A stretch of 37,272 nucleotides of DNA from Bacteroidales bacterium (GTDB lineage Bacteria > Bacteroidota > Bacteroidia > Bacteroidales > PUMT01), in NCBI GenBank assembly GCA_007133565.1, contig SLMM01000176.1:1-37272 (forward strand), given 5' to 3'. Of the stretch, positions 23,087-30,578 are shown piece by piece. Below the pieces are notes generated by a model that worked only from the letters and a program-made list of their open reading frames with translations, was not told the origin of the DNA and made no database searches. Position numbers and translations under genes: made by a program. The number at the start of each line of letters is the position of its first letter. Positions within the stretch are counted from its first letter, which is position 1.

Positions 23087-24421
23087 TTAGCGTACCGGCC
23101 TCAGGGGGCTGGTCTCGCGTATAAAAATGAACGAATCATACCTTTCAGGCATTATGGTTGGTACATAATTGCCCGCCTCATGCCGGGGATTGTATACAAC
23201 GCCTATTGCCCTGTGGCCTATGAACTCAGATAGTGCCGGGTGGGAACGGTCTTCCTGGTCAAACAGAAGGTAGAACTGTTCATGGCCAACCTGCCCGAAT
23301 ATGTATTCATAGCTGCCTTCAATTCCTTCGGGCACCTGCATCCTGTGCATACTTGACCCCCAGCTGCTGCCTGCATTCACCCTTCCGGTGTAGGTCCCGA
23401 AACCGTTTATGAATACACGGTCCTTCCCCAGCTCTTCCCTGCTGAGTTTGCCGATGTTAACCATGTTCTGGTAGCGCATCACGGTAGCATCGGCATCTCC
23501 AACGTGGGTATTGTGTGCCCATACTATGCCTTTGGAATCCTCCCCGTACCACCTGAGCAATCTCTTTACGGTTTCCCACATGTGTGTTGCCCTGCTGTTC
23601 CATGAGGCTGTGTTGTCAGTAATGGCGAGTCTGAAAAAGTCTTCGGCATTTTTCACTACATAGGCATTCTGCTTTGCTCTTCTGAAATCTTCCAACTCAT
23701 CCCCTTCGATCAGTCCGGACATCTCCCTGAATATTTCTGTTACCTTTTCAAGATCACCTTCACAGGAAGGATGTCCCCTTCCGACAACTGCCCTTGCATA
23801 GACCCATTCGTCGCGGTCATAACCGGCAAAGCACTCCATGCTTCTGCTGATCTGCCTGTGGTGTCTTTGCATATTTTTTGACGTGAATTCCAGGAGGTCA
23901 TCCATCGCTTCCCACTGGCCATATACATCCATGCCGTAGAAACCGACTTTCTGATCGTCAGGAAGAGTGCTGTTATATTCCCGCATCCATTCTGCCAGCT
24001 TCTCAATTTCGGTATTTCCCCACATCCATTCAGGCCACCGGTCAAATCTCCTTAGTACCCGCCTGGCTGATGAAGGTGCTCCGGGACGGCCTTTAACGTA
24101 TTCATTAAGCCTGTATATCGATGCCCAGTCGCCCTCGACTGCAACAAAGGAAAAATCCTTTTCGGTTATCAGCCGTTTTGTAATTTCTGCCCTCCACTCA
24201 TAAAACTCTGATGTTCCATGTGATGCCTCCCCCAACAGGACAAGATCGCGTTCTCCCATGGCAGCTATTATTTCATCAAGGCCACCTGCATCGGCAAAGG
24301 GCACGGCTTTATTTGAAAAATATTGAATAAGCTCCCTGGTGCCTGATCCTGATGACACAGAGCATTGAAGCAAAAGGATAATTAAAATGGCTAATGTTGA
24401 TTTAGAAACATAAAATCTCAT
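23087..24421 (-). CDS. Exported erythromycin-esterase family protein
   Basis: This 444-residue protein has a signal peptide (hydrophobic ~8-20; the sequence LLQCS could even be a lipobox with Cys20) and a full-length erythromycin-esterase/EreA-type domain. Motifs include LVLLGEASHGTSEFYEWRAEI (residues ~60-80, the conserved Glu/His), FVAVEGDWASIYRLNEYV, WMREYN, YGMDVYG and IVWAHNTHVGDA with its His pair. Most members of this family are not macrolide resistance enzymes; they are hydrolases of unknown substrate, and an exported form is unlike the classical cytoplasmic EreA/EreB. It is a single gene, divergent from argR. I would not call it a resistance gene. Confidence 0.88.
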   Translation of the reverse strand: MRFYVSKSTLAILIILLLQCSVSSGSGTRELIQYFSNKAVPFADAGGLDEIIAAMGERDLVLLGEASHGTSEFYEWRAEITKRLITEKDFSFVAVEGDWASIYRLNEYVKGRPGAPSSARRVLRRFDRWPEWMWGNTEIEKLAEWMREYNSTLPDDQKVGFYGMDVYGQWEAMDDLLEFTSKNMQRHHRQISRSMECFAGYDRDEWVYARAVVGRGHPSCEGDLEKVTEIFREMSGLIEGDELEDFRRAKQNAYVVKNAEDFFRLAITDNTASWNSRATHMWETVKRLLRWYGEDSKGIVWAHNTHVGDADATVMRYQNMVNIGKLSREELGKDRVFINGFGTYTGRVNAGSSWGSSMHRMQVPEGIEGSYEYIFGQVGHEQFYLLFDQEDRSHPALSEFIGHRAIGVVYNPRHEAGNYVPTIMPERYDSFIFIRETSPLRPVR

Positions 24422-24487
24422 ACTGAAAACTTTTGAAAGTTGAAATTATTCGTAAAAATACTCCAATTGTTATAGATAATCAAAAAA

Positions 24488-24526
24488 TATGTATATATTT
24501 GCATCGCACATGCATATATATGCAGG
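24488..24526 (+). promoter_or_regulatory. ArgR operator: two ARG-box-like sites
   Basis: Two 14-base cores resemble the ARG box core TGAATwwwwATTCA. The first is TGTATATATTTGCA (24490-24503, 11 of 14); the second is TGCATATATATGCA (24511-24524, 12 of 14 and a perfect palindrome). Their centres are 21 bp apart, so with 18-bp boxes they are separated by 3 bp, the arrangement of paired boxes in E. coli arginine operators. The first covers the predicted -7 octamer and the second the likely start site, so binding would block transcription of argR and the genes behind it. Confidence 0.65.
24494..24501 (+). promoter_or_regulatory. Bacteroidetes-type -7 element (TATATTTG) before argR
   Basis: TATATTTG fits TAnnTTTG and ends 51 bases before the argR ATG. 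A TTG at 24467-24469 is 24 bases upstream, a little farther than the usual 19-21. The element lies inside the first ARG-box-like site. Confidence 0.55.
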
Positions 24527-24552
24527 AATGGTTACTGCAATAATATAAATTT

Positions 24553-25026
24553 ATGAACAGGACTGAGCGTTTACTTGAAATAAGGAGACTGATAAGGACC
24601 AATAAGATCGGAAACCAGGAAGAGTTGCTGAAACTGCTTATAGATAATGGTTTCAGGTACACCCAGGCAACACTTTCCAGAGACCTTAAGTTTCTCAGGG
24701 CGGGTAAAAAACCGGATGCTGAAAAGGGATTGATATATTTTTTACCTGATAATCTACCTGTTGATAGTGAAAATGAGGAAGTGATGAAGGAGGCGGTAAA
24801 CCAGGGTTACCTTTCTGTCGATTATACCGGCAACATGGCTGTAATAAAAACCCTGCCAGGTTTTGCAAGCGGGATAGCATACAGGATTGATGGCATGAAA
24901 GCCTTTGAAATACTTGGAACCATTGCCGGAGATGATACAATCCTGGTAATTTCCCGCGAAGGGATCAGCAGGCGGGATCTGGAGCGGGTCCTGACAAGTG
25001 CAATACCTGGCAGCGTTAACGTTTAG
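24553..25026 (+). CDS. argR: Arginine repressor
   Basis: ArgR is a hexameric transcription factor that binds ARG boxes when arginine is present. The 157-residue protein has the N-terminal winged helix (RTERLLEIRRLI, then NQEELLKLLIDNGFRYTQATLSRDLKFL, residues ~16-48) and the C-terminal arginine-binding/oligomerisation domain. The latter has GFASGIAYRIDGM and GTIAGDDTILV, in which Asp127-Asp128 match the pair that holds the arginine guanidinium. The recognition helix reads ATLSRDLK rather than the usual TVSRDIK, a conservative change. It heads the cluster argG-argH-proB-like-proB-proA-gltB-gltD, with argG 54 bases downstream, and has a pair of ARG-box-like sites over its own promoter, so autoregulation is likely. 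Confidence 0.95.
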   Translation: MNRTERLLEIRRLIRTNKIGNQEELLKLLIDNGFRYTQATLSRDLKFLRAGKKPDAEKGLIYFLPDNLPVDSENEEVMKEAVNQGYLSVDYTGNMAVIKTLPGFASGIAYRIDGMKAFEILGTIAGDDTILVISREGISRRDLERVLTSAIPGSVNV

Positions 25027-25080
25027 TTCACCTCCGGATAGTATCTGACAGCCATATTTCTAACCAAAAAATATCATATT

Positions 25081-26316
25081 ATGACAATTAACAAGAAAAA
25101 GATAGTCCTTGCGTACAGCGGGGGACTGGACACATCGGTAATACTGAAGTGGCTTATTGACGAGGGTTATGAAGTTATTGCCTACATTGCCGATGTAGGG
25201 CAGGATGACGATTTTGAAGAAGCAAGGGAAAAGGCGATCGCGATCGGTGCGGCCGGGGTTTATATAGAAGATCTTAAAGAGGAGTTCGTGACCAGTTATA
25301 TACTGCCCGCCATAAAGGCAAACGCCTTGTATGAAAGCCGCTACCTGCTGGGAACAGCCCTGGCACGACCGCTTATAGCAAAAAGGCAGATTGAAATAGC
25401 TGCTTTAGAGAATGCAGGTTATGTGTCACATGGAGCAACCGGCAAGGGCAATGACCAGGTCAGGTTTGAGCTTGCTTACTATGCGCTTAATCCCCTTATC
25501 AAAGTGTTTGCACCCTGGAAGAACAGGAAGTTCCTTGAACAGTTCAAGGGCAGAACAGATCTGCTAAGGTATGCCGAGGCCAAAGGAATTCCTGTTAAGG
25601 CAACTCTCAAAAAGCCATACAGTGAAGATGATAACCTGATGCATATAAGCCATGAGGCAGGAATACTTGAAGATCCTAAATTCAGGGCGGGCAGAGATAT
25701 CATTTCACGTATAAGGATGCCACAGGATGCACCTGACAAAGAGACGCATATTTCGATCACTTTCAAAGACGGAACTCCTGTCAGCGTGGTTAATACTGAC
25801 GAGAATACCGAAAAATCAGATCCGCTCGAAATGTACTCCTGGTTGAACAACCTTGGTGCCGAAAACGGCATAGGACTACTCGACATGGTCGAGAACAGGT
25901 ACGTGGGAATTAAGTCGAGGGGAGTTTATGAAACACCTGGTGCCGAGATACTGCTGAAAGCTCATATGGATATAGAGGGTATAGCAATGGACAGGGAGGT
26001 AATGAGGCTCAGGAATATGTTGTCGCCTGTATTTGCCGAGCTTGTTTACAACGGATTCTGGTTCAGCCCTGAAATGGAATTCCTGATGGCTGCGGTTAAT
26101 AAAAGCCAGGAGCTGATTGATGGTACCGTATATCTGACTCTGTATAAAGGCAACGTGATGATTGACGGTCGTGAATCTCCAAGCTCTCTTTATGACCAGG
26201 ACCTTTCAAGCATGGATATTGAAGGAGGATTTAACCAGCAGGACAGTGAAGGATTTATAAAAATCAACGCGATAAGGCTGATGGCTCACCATGCAATAAC
26301 AGTATCCCGCCAGTGA
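25081..26316 (+). CDS. argG: Argininosuccinate synthase
   Basis: ArgG joins citrulline and aspartate, using ATP, to form argininosuccinate, the penultimate step of arginine synthesis. The 411-residue cytoplasmic protein has the normal length. It carries the N-type ATP pyrophosphatase loop [15 protein letters not shown] near residue 11, and [21 protein letters not shown] around 120, which binds citrulline and aspartate. There is also the late [15 protein letters not shown] segment. It starts 54 bases after the argR stop, and argH follows 27 bases after its own stop, so argR-argG-argH read as one unit. I see no separate promoter or ARG box between argR and argG. Confidence 0.97.
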   Translation: MTINKKKIVLAYSGGLDTSVILKWLIDEGYEVIAYIADVGQDDDFEEAREKAIAIGAAGVYIEDLKEEFVTSYILPAIKANALYESRYLLGTALARPLIAKRQIEIAALENAGYVSHGATGKGNDQVRFELAYYALNPLIKVFAPWKNRKFLEQFKGRTDLLRYAEAKGIPVKATLKKPYSEDDNLMHISHEAGILEDPKFRAGRDIISRIRMPQDAPDKETHISITFKDGTPVSVVNTDENTEKSDPLEMYSWLNNLGAENGIGLLDMVENRYVGIKSRGVYETPGAEILLKAHMDIEGIAMDREVMRLRNMLSPVFAELVYNGFWFSPEMEFLMAAVNKSQELIDGTVYLTLYKGNVMIDGRESPSSLYDQDLSSMDIEGGFNQQDSEGFIKINAIRLMAHHAITVSRQ

Positions 26317-26343
26317 TTGTGAATTGTTAATATTATTACATAT

Positions 26344-27675
26344 ATGAAGCTTTGGGATAAAGGTAAAGAGACTGAAAAACTTGTGGCAGATTTCACAGCA
26401 GGCAAGGATAGCCAGATTGACCTTGCACTTGCAGCCTGGGATATTATCGGCACACTTGCCCATGTTAAAATGCTTGAGAAGGCGGGGCTGATAACTGTTA
26501 AGGAACTTCATGCCCTTGAGGCGGAACTCAGGAAGATTTACAAAATCATTGAAAGAGGTGATTTCATTATTGAGGAGGGTGTTGAAGATGTCCACAGCCA
26601 GGTGGAACTGATGCTTACCACCGCTCTTGGAGATACAGGCAAAAAGGTCCATACCGCAAGATCGAGAAATGACCAGGTGCTTGTTGACATTAAACTTTTC
26701 ACAAGGGCAGGCCTCCGGGATATTGCCGGTCTCATTCTTGAGCTCTTTCACAGGCTTTTGCATTTAAGTAACAGGCACAAGGATGTGTTGATGCCTGGTT
26801 ATACCCACATGCAGGTTGCCATGCCTTCCTCCTTTGGGTTATGGTTCGGTGCATGGGCTGAATGCCTTACAGAAGATATGCTGCTTCTTGAGGCTGCATA
26901 CCGGATAGCCGACCAGAACCCCCTGGGATCGGCGGCCGGATTTGGCTCCTCTTTTCCTGTCGACAGGGAGTTTACAACATCCTTACTTGGGTTTGGCAAT
27001 ATGCACGTGAATGTTGTCAATGCACAGATGAGCAGAGGAAGGATGGAGAAAGCAGCAGCTTTTGCGATCGGCTCAGCCGGCTCGACACTTGCCGGGATGG
27101 CAGGCGATATTTGCCTGTATAGTGGTCAGAACTACGGCTTCATCGAACTTCCTGAAAAGTTCACAACAGGATCAAGCATCATGCCACACAAAAAGAATCC
27201 CGATGTGTTTGAGCTGGTACGCGCCACCGGGAACAGGCTCCAGTCCCTACCTACCGAAATATCAATGATATGCGCCAACCTGCCGTCAGGTTACCACAGA
27301 GATTACCAGCTGATAAAGGAGACTTATCTGCCGGCATTCAGCATATTAAGCGAACTTATCTCAGTAACAAACAGACTGATAACAGAGATCGTGGTAAATG
27401 AGGAAATACTTGACAACAATATTTACAATGATCTTTTCAGTGTAGAAGAGGTAAACAGGCTGGTAATGGGTGGTATGCCGTTCAGGGAGGCTTACAGGAC
27501 CGTTGCAGGTAAGATAGCTGCAGGTGAATTCAAACCTCTTACAGGATTAGATCATACCCATATTGGCAGCATCGGCAACCTTTGCAATGAGTTGATAGAA
27601 TCTAAAATGGAAAAGATAATGTCGCGGCTGGACTTCACCACTGCAGAAGAAGCCATTGCCGGATTACTGGGGTGA
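26344..27675 (+). CDS. argH: Argininosuccinate lyase
   Basis: ArgH splits argininosuccinate to arginine and fumarate, the last step of arginine synthesis. The 443-residue protein shows the superfamily landmarks in order: EDVHSQVELML, the substrate motif GKKVHTARSRNDQV, GYTHMQVAMPSSFGLW with the catalytic His, and the fumarase/aspartase signature GSSIMPHKKNPD with the active-site Ser. The C-terminal part is shorter than in some members but continues past the signature through the usual helical bundle. It follows argG with 27 bases between. A degenerate proB-like gene starts 34 bases after its stop. Confidence 0.97.
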   Translation: MKLWDKGKETEKLVADFTAGKDSQIDLALAAWDIIGTLAHVKMLEKAGLITVKELHALEAELRKIYKIIERGDFIIEEGVEDVHSQVELMLTTALGDTGKKVHTARSRNDQVLVDIKLFTRAGLRDIAGLILELFHRLLHLSNRHKDVLMPGYTHMQVAMPSSFGLWFGAWAECLTEDMLLLEAAYRIADQNPLGSAAGFGSSFPVDREFTTSLLGFGNMHVNVVNAQMSRGRMEKAAAFAIGSAGSTLAGMAGDICLYSGQNYGFIELPEKFTTGSSIMPHKKNPDVFELVRATGNRLQSLPTEISMICANLPSGYHRDYQLIKETYLPAFSILSELISVTNRLITEIVVNEEILDNNIYNDLFSVEEVNRLVMGGMPFREAYRTVAGKIAAGEFKPLTGLDHTHIGSIGNLCNELIESKMEKIMSRLDFTTAEEAIAGLLG

Positions 27676-27709
27676 CCGGAAAGCAGACTGATAAAACTGA
27701 GAACAGGAT

Positions 27710-28396
27710 ATGACAGCACAACATTGCGGAACAATTGTATTCAAAATAGAATTCGAGACCCTTTGCGGTGACGATGGCAAAGTGAGCAGCGCCAGGATGG
27801 AACATCTTGCCATGCTGTGCTCAAATATGAGAAATTCAGGAGTGGATGTACTCCTGGTTTCCTCAGGAGCGATTGCCCTGGGCGCCTGCAGGCTCAATAT
27901 GCCTTTGATTCCACCCGGCATCACTGCCAAACAGGCAACGGCAGCTGTCGGACAGGCTGAACTGATTATGATGTACCAGGACTGCTTTGACAGGTTCGGC
28001 CAGACCGTGGCTCAGGTTCTCCTGACATGTGATGCTACAGGGGATCCCGTAAGGAACAAGAACGCCAGAAACACGCTGGCCAGACTTCTGCAAAAAGGTA
28101 TTATACCTGTAATAAATGAAAATGACTCCGTAAGCACAACAGATATCATCTTAAATGACAACTATCCTCTCGCCCTGATGGCATCTGAGCTTACAGATGC
28201 AGATTCAATTGTGATAAGTACATCAGATCCCGAAACTTTCATTGTTTTTATCAAGGGCTACCCATCGGTTATAACTACTGGCACGGGTGAGCTTATTGAA
28301 CTGGCTGGCAGGATTGACAGAGGGGAGTATGATCATTTCATCGGTACAGGATATTTTCCAGGTTATAACGAATATGCAGGTGCAACAATTAACTGA
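27710..28396 (+). CDS. Degenerate glutamate 5-kinase-like paralog (probable pseudokinase)
   Basis: The 228-residue protein is a paralog of the proB product encoded directly behind it. Shared stretches are LLVSSGAIALGA, KQATAAVGQAEL, VAQVLLT and IIPVINENDS. The catalytic parts are altered: after the conserved Lys12 the Gly-Ser-Ser loop reads IEFE instead of TGSS; the GDND motif reads LNDN (148-151); and the GTGGMxxK motif with its ATP-contacting Lys is replaced by GTGYFPGYNEY. The last ~50 residues of the kinase domain are missing. The frame is intact with no internal stop, it sits 34 bases after argH, and its stop touches the proB start. This suggests a maintained non-catalytic subunit, though early pseudogene decay is possible. 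It is not ArgB: the motifs are those of ProB. Confidence 0.8.
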   Translation: MTAQHCGTIVFKIEFETLCGDDGKVSSARMEHLAMLCSNMRNSGVDVLLVSSGAIALGACRLNMPLIPPGITAKQATAAVGQAELIMMYQDCFDRFGQTVAQVLLTCDATGDPVRNKNARNTLARLLQKGIIPVINENDSVSTTDIILNDNYPLALMASELTDADSIVISTSDPETFIVFIKGYPSVITTGTGELIELAGRIDRGEYDHFIGTGYFPGYNEYAGATIN

Positions 28397-29227
28397 ATGA
28401 TCATGGAAGAATGGAAGAAGCTTATGGATTGCAGGACCATAGTCGTTAAAACGGGAAGTTCTACCCTTACATTCCCGAACGGGCGATTGAATTACCACAG
28501 ACTTATGAGGCTGGCAGAGACGATGTCTGCAATCCAGAGATCGGGCAAAAAACTGATACTGGTATCCTCCGGAGCTATCGCGGTAGGATCGGGAAGGATG
28601 GGGATCAATTCAAAGCCTGCTGATCTGGCCGACAAGCAGGCGCTTGCAGCCATCGGGCAGGCAGAGCTGATAAGGATCTACAGGAGGTTTTTCGATTACA
28701 ATTGTCAGAAGGTGGCGCAGGTATTGCTCACAAAGGATATTGTCATCAATCATGAAAGAAGGGTTAATGCAAGCAATACCCTGGCAGAACTTCTTAAAAT
28801 GGATATAATTCCCATTGTAAATGAGAACGACACTGTTGCTACAGACGAGATAGAGTTTGGCGATAACGACACATTGTCGTCCTATGTGGCAGAACTTGCC
28901 GGAGCCGATCTTCTGGTCCTGTTGTCAGACATTGACGGGCTGTTTACTGCTGACCCTACAAAAGATCAATATGCAAAGCTTATCAGGGTTGTAAACCGGC
29001 TGACAGAAGATATGGAAAAGTCGGCTGCAGGTTCATCAACTGGTTTCGGGACCGGCGGTATGGCAGCCAAAATTGCTGCAGCACGCATTTGCCGGTCAGC
29101 CGATATTAAAGTTGTTATTGCAAACGGATCGCGCCCTGGTATTTTGTCTGACATCCTTCAGGGGAACGAGGCGGGAACATTGTTTACATGGGACCGCGAC
29201 CCTGTAAAATCTGCCCGGCCAGGCTGA
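28397..29227 (+). CDS. proB: Glutamate 5-kinase, short form without PUA domain
   Basis: ProB phosphorylates glutamate to glutamyl-5-phosphate, the first and feedback-controlled step of proline synthesis. The amino-acid-kinase domain is complete: KTGSS (Lys18-Ser22), LVSSGAIAVG, KQALAAIGQAEL, NENDTVATDEIEFGDND (NEND 142-145, GDND 155-158) and GTGGMAAK with Lys225. At 276 residues it lacks the ~80-residue C-terminal PUA domain of E. coli-type enzymes and stops soon after the kinase fold. An ATG at 28403 is an equally good start. The ATG follows the preceding stop directly, so it is probably translated by coupling with the degenerate paralog. proA follows 54 bases later. Confidence 0.93.
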   Translation: MIMEEWKKLMDCRTIVVKTGSSTLTFPNGRLNYHRLMRLAETMSAIQRSGKKLILVSSGAIAVGSGRMGINSKPADLADKQALAAIGQAELIRIYRRFFDYNCQKVAQVLLTKDIVINHERRVNASNTLAELLKMDIIPIVNENDTVATDEIEFGDNDTLSSYVAELAGADLLVLLSDIDGLFTADPTKDQYAKLIRVVNRLTEDMEKSAAGSSTGFGTGGMAAKIAAARICRSADIKVVIANGSRPGILSDILQGNEAGTLFTWDRDPVKSARPG

Positions 29228-29281
29228 ACCCGGGTGAACCGGAAACTGGATATTGAATACCAAACTATATTATTTGTCACA

Positions 29282-30526
29282 ATGGATGAATTGATCGAAA
29301 AAGGTGCACAGGCGAAAAAGGCATCAGTATTTCTTGCAAGGATGTCATCTGACGAAAAGAGATCGGCGCTGGAAGAAATTGCCCGTTTACTGGAGGCAAA
29401 GTCCGATAGGGTAATAACTGCCAACACCAGGGATCTGGAAAATGCGCAGAAGAATGGTATCAGCGGACCCCTCATTGACCGTCTGACACTGAACCCCGAA
29501 CGAATAAGCGCTATGTCGGAAGGTATAAGGCAGATAGCCAGGCTTGACGACCCTGTGGGCGAAGTCCTGTACATGAAAAAGCGGCCCAACGGATTGCAGA
29601 TCGGTCAGGTAAGGGTACCCATCGGGGTTATAGGAATTATCTATGAAGCCAGGCCCAATGTTACAGCCGATGCATCAGGACTATGCCTGATGGCGGGTAA
29701 CGCAGTGCTTCTCCGGGGAGGCAAAGAGGCCATTAACTCAAATATTGCCATTACCGGCATCATACAGGATGCGCTTTCAGCCAGGGGGATACCTGCCGGG
29801 GCCGTCCAGCTTGTTGAGAACACCGGCAGGGAAAGTGCAATGGCAATGATGAAACTGAACAAATACCTTGATCTGTTGATACCAAGAGGCGGTGCGGGGC
29901 TTATAAAAACCGTGGTCGAAAACAGCAGGGTACCTGTAGTGGAAACCGGCGTTGGAAACTGTCACGCGTACATTGACCAGACAGCTGACCTGGTGATGGC
30001 TGAAAAGATCGTCATAAATGCAAAAACACAGAGGCCGGGTGTATGCAATGCAATAGAAACATTGCTTGTCCACCGGTCACTGGCCGGCGGTTTTTTACCG
30101 GTCATCTGCGAAACTCTTAAAAAACACAATGTTGAGATAAGGGGCGACAATTACGTTACCAGCCTTGTTCCGTACGCGGTTAATGCCACTGATGACGATT
30201 GGTACGAAGAATACCTTGATCTCAGGATCGCTTTGAAAATTGTTGAGAACACAGCCGATGCAATTGATCATATAAACAGTTACGGTTCCGGACATTCTGA
30301 GACCATCGTAACCGAAAGTTATGCTAATGCCCAAAGGTTTGTATCGGAGGTCAACTCTGCAGCAGTTTATGTGAATGCCTCGACACGGTTTACTGACGGC
30401 TTCGAATTCGGGTTTGGCGCCGAGATAGGTATTTCAACACAGAAGCTTCATGCACGCGGACCTATGGGGTTGAGGGATCTTACTTCAACAAAATACATCA
30501 TTTATGGCAATGGCCAGGTAAGGTAA
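29282..30526 (+). CDS. proA: Glutamate-5-semialdehyde dehydrogenase (gamma-glutamyl phosphate reductase)
   Basis: ProA reduces glutamyl-5-phosphate with NADPH to glutamate-5-semialdehyde, which cyclises toward proline. I start it at ATG 29282 (414 residues, MDELIEKGAQAKK), the family's usual N-terminus; a GTG at 29234 would add 16 residues unlike the family. Signatures are VPIGVIGIIYEARPNVTADA, GNAVLLRGGKEA, LIPRGGAGLI and the catalytic Cys255 in TQRPGVCNAIETLL. FGFGAEIGISTQKLHARGPMGL closes the domain. The length is normal. It follows proB and is 52 bases ahead of gltB on the same strand. No terminator hairpin is seen on either side, so read-through into gltB is possible. Confidence 0.97.
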   Translation: MDELIEKGAQAKKASVFLARMSSDEKRSALEEIARLLEAKSDRVITANTRDLENAQKNGISGPLIDRLTLNPERISAMSEGIRQIARLDDPVGEVLYMKKRPNGLQIGQVRVPIGVIGIIYEARPNVTADASGLCLMAGNAVLLRGGKEAINSNIAITGIIQDALSARGIPAGAVQLVENTGRESAMAMMKLNKYLDLLIPRGGAGLIKTVVENSRVPVVETGVGNCHAYIDQTADLVMAEKIVINAKTQRPGVCNAIETLLVHRSLAGGFLPVICETLKKHNVEIRGDNYVTSLVPYAVNATDDDWYEEYLDLRIALKIVENTADAIDHINSYGSGHSETIVTESYANAQRFVSEVNSAAVYVNASTRFTDGFEFGFGAEIGISTQKLHARGPMGLRDLTSTKYIIYGNGQVR

Positions 30527-30578
30527 TATTAGCCGGCCGGGTAAATTAACTATTTTCAGATAATAAAACAGTACTCAG

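Noticed and set aside
27710-28396. N-acetylglutamate kinase argB
   Set aside because: The VSSGAIA, AAVGQAEL, VAQVLLT and NENDS motifs are those of ProB; the Gly-Gly motifs of ArgB are absent.
30527-30578. Terminator between proA and gltB
   Set aside because: The only self-complementary stretch is the 6-base GCCGGC, with no adequate stem-loop or T-run.
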